36,887 bases of DNA from Ichthyophonus hoferi. Lineage: Eukaryota; Opisthokonta; Ichthyosporea; Ichthyophonida; Ichthyophonidae. Where the stretch lies: the NCBI GenBank assembly GCA_002751075.1, contig NAOQ01000328.1, positions 3,541-40,427 on the forward strand, written 5' to 3'. Each line of letters begins with the position of its first letter. The first letter of the stretch is position 1. The position numbers and the translations under genes are program-made. The notes under the pieces were generated by a model. It ran no database searches, was not told the DNA's origin, and saw nothing but the letters and a program-made list of their open reading frames with translations. This document shows, one piece after another, positions 34,901 to 36,887 of the stretch.

Positions 34901-36887
34901 GGGTGCATAGCTGATGCATATATACAATTACAACTCAAACATAGGTTTTCTTTAGTTCTTTCTAAATAGAATACACCATACAGTTTCAACTATTTCCTTG
35001 ATTAAATACATTTTTATAGCAATGTATTGATACTATATAATTAAATCTATGACTGAATTGAGTATGATTGTACTAACTAATTTAATTTGTTGAAATTGGT
35101 AATAGTTTAGCACAACTGCCTATAAATTTGTAATTGCATTCAGCTATATATATCCGATTATATAGTTATTATAACAATAAGCCGAATCAGAATATATACC
35201 ACCAGGGACTTATTGGGCCAAAGTGCAATTATCCAATTTTACTAAGTTATAATATTGGCCTAGTACATTGTTTCTGTTTTCATTTCCTTAATTTATTTAT
35301 TATATCAAATATTAAGTATGATCCAAATCCCATTACATAAAGTAAATCTGATTAATATATAATTTTTATATAAAACCATTTAAAATTAATTAATTAATGC
35401 TAATATATATTGTATAAAGTGCTATTTGTCAACAGATTGCTTTTTAACGTAATATGATGATGCAATTAGTACCTACGTATGGGTTTGTTACCCGCAAGCG
35501 GTCACAGGATATTAGAACTTCATCGGTATTATTGGGTCTGAGGACCTTTGGGTTGTATTGCATAATTTAGTAGTTGATTGACACTCTACAATTAAATTGA
35601 CTTGGTTCAATTAATTGCTGTTATATTTACCCTTGTATTAGTCTGTATTATGTACTTCAAACAATATTTCACCTTCCACATCAAAGAGAGATCAACAAAA
35701 ATATAAATTTCATCAACGATTGTGAGGTATTAAAACACCCTAATCTAGTAATACCCTCAATCTTATAATATGTATATTTTCATAGATTGTATGCGGAATA
35801 AAAACATGTTTTAGCTTATACACACGAGTTTATATAAAATTGCTTACTAATTTTGTAATTTCTTCAATTATTACACTATATAACAATGCATCACATGGTT
35901 TCCATATTTTAGCAACTATACCATATTCATGAGGAATTTTTAAAAAATACTGACCTGATGGTTATGATGATCTTATATATTAGCATCTTTCCATAATGTG
36001 AAAACAAAGGGAAGAGTTTAGGCTTGGTCTAGTAGAGGGGCACTGGGATTCGTGTTTTCTAAAATACAAGAAAAGTTCTATATTTTTGAGTAAAAGTAGC
36101 TAAAATGGTGCAAGTCCAGCAGATGACAGATAGTTGAGGTATGCCATTTACATGTATGCATACCTGAACACATTCCGGTGCATTTAAACAACAGATTCAT
36201 TGGGTACAGCTCTCGAGGTTATGTGACTATTTCTTGCTCACATCTAGTTAAATTGATTATTTGACATTCAGGACTGTTGGAACATGTGTAATATATTATA
36301 ATGACTCCTTAATTTTTTATTTACTTTTATTAGAATATATCATATTCTAATTAATTATTATCTGTTGCTAACTAAGTATTGAAAATTACTTATCAAACCT
36401 ATGTAGTAATGATTAAGCTTGAGATTTATTCTTGTAGATGATTTTAGATATACAATATTAGAATCCGTGTTAGTTCTAAGGTCTTGAACACAACTGTTGG
36501 GATATCCAATTGTATAGCTGGTAGCGGTTATTGTTGTCTGACTATGTATTAGCTGCTTCCTTAAAATTGTCTTGAAGACTCGGTTATGCCAGAGTATTTA
36601 CTGAAGACCTATATAACAATTCTCTAGGTAACTGATGGCAATAAGTATGGCTCAATTATCCCACTCATATATGTATTGGTACTTGTGGAAAAGTAATAAG
36701 TTCTCATAAAAGATACACAAAAACACCTTACACTTAATTATATATGTAATATACATAGTTATTGTAATATCTAATTTAACACTGGCTCTCTTAAGCGATA
36801 ATCAGTGTTCAAATTGCACTACTGCTCAGAAGCCTGATAATTGCTTACTGACACTAGCTAGCGATAATAGTTTTTATTTACATAATA
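28954..36887. other. Gene-poor AT-rich region to the right edge
   Basis: Contains the 3' flank of the zinc-finger gene and then nothing recognisable: no exon series, tRNA, rRNA or long microsatellite. ATTGG/CCAAT cores are frequent (for example 31099-31109 head to head, 32489, 32624, 32700, 32713, 32766). Short ORFs at 29212-29568, 31547-31789, 31946-32167 and 35134-35340 lack any motif. Confidence 0.5.
32837..32850. repeat. 14-bp perfect palindrome
   Basis: GGGTCTCGAGACCC is fully self-complementary and unusually GC-rich for this region. It could be a dimeric binding site; no neighbouring gene is seen. Confidence 0.5.

Noticed and set aside
1-36887. CRISPR arrays, bacterial operons, riboswitches or rRNA/tRNA genes
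   Set aside because: The window is spliced eukaryotic sequence; no spaced identical repeats, no cloverleaf and no rRNA motifs were seen.

Overview
This is a eukaryotic nuclear window, AT-rich and intron-rich. The ORF-sized pieces hide most of the real coding sequence, because the genes are cut into exons of 11 to 294 bases. Reading splice sites and protein motifs together, I find four protein-coding genes. Three are intron-rich housekeeping genes in the left half: an aspartate kinase (minus strand, 5' part only, running off the left edge), prefoldin subunit 5 (minus strand, complete, six exons) and a CAMLG/GET2-type tail-anchored protein receptor subunit (plus strand, four exons, with an assembly gap in intron 1). 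The fourth is an intronless C2H2 zinc-finger/AT-hook protein in the right half. An aspartate kinase argues against an animal. The long introns, a probable U12-type AT-AC intron and the animal-like CAMLG N-terminus would fit a unicellular opisthokont or another intron-rich protist; I cannot name the species.

Layout: 1-6012 aspartate kinase (minus), with introns full of TA, TG, CCTATA and CT microsatellites. 6013-7780 intergenic, with a dense cluster of CCAAT boxes upstream of the kinase. 7781-11994 prefoldin subunit 5 (minus). 11995-12415 a short divergent promoter shared with CAMLG/GET2 at 12416-16876 (plus). 16877 onward is gene-poor and almost free of microsatellites. It holds two inverted copies of a broken repetitive coding element (about 17880-18780 and 19550-20720) and a diverged dispersed repeat (20220-20597 and 22035-22445). 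The zinc-finger gene is at 28258-28953 with its own CCAAT/TATA promoter, and I see no recognisable gene from 28954 to 36887.

The genes do not form one pathway. Prefoldin 5 (cytosolic chaperone for actin and tubulin) and CAMLG/GET2 (ER insertion of tail-anchored proteins) share a promoter region and both act on newly made proteins. The most notable points are the AT-AC intron in prefoldin 5, a roughly twenty-unit AG|GT-type hexanucleotide array and a 40-bp duplicated splice acceptor in the kinase gene, the way microsatellites track introns, and a scaffold gap flanked by the same 244 bases on both sides (probably an assembly artefact). All exon models come from reading by eye; no alignment or search was run.
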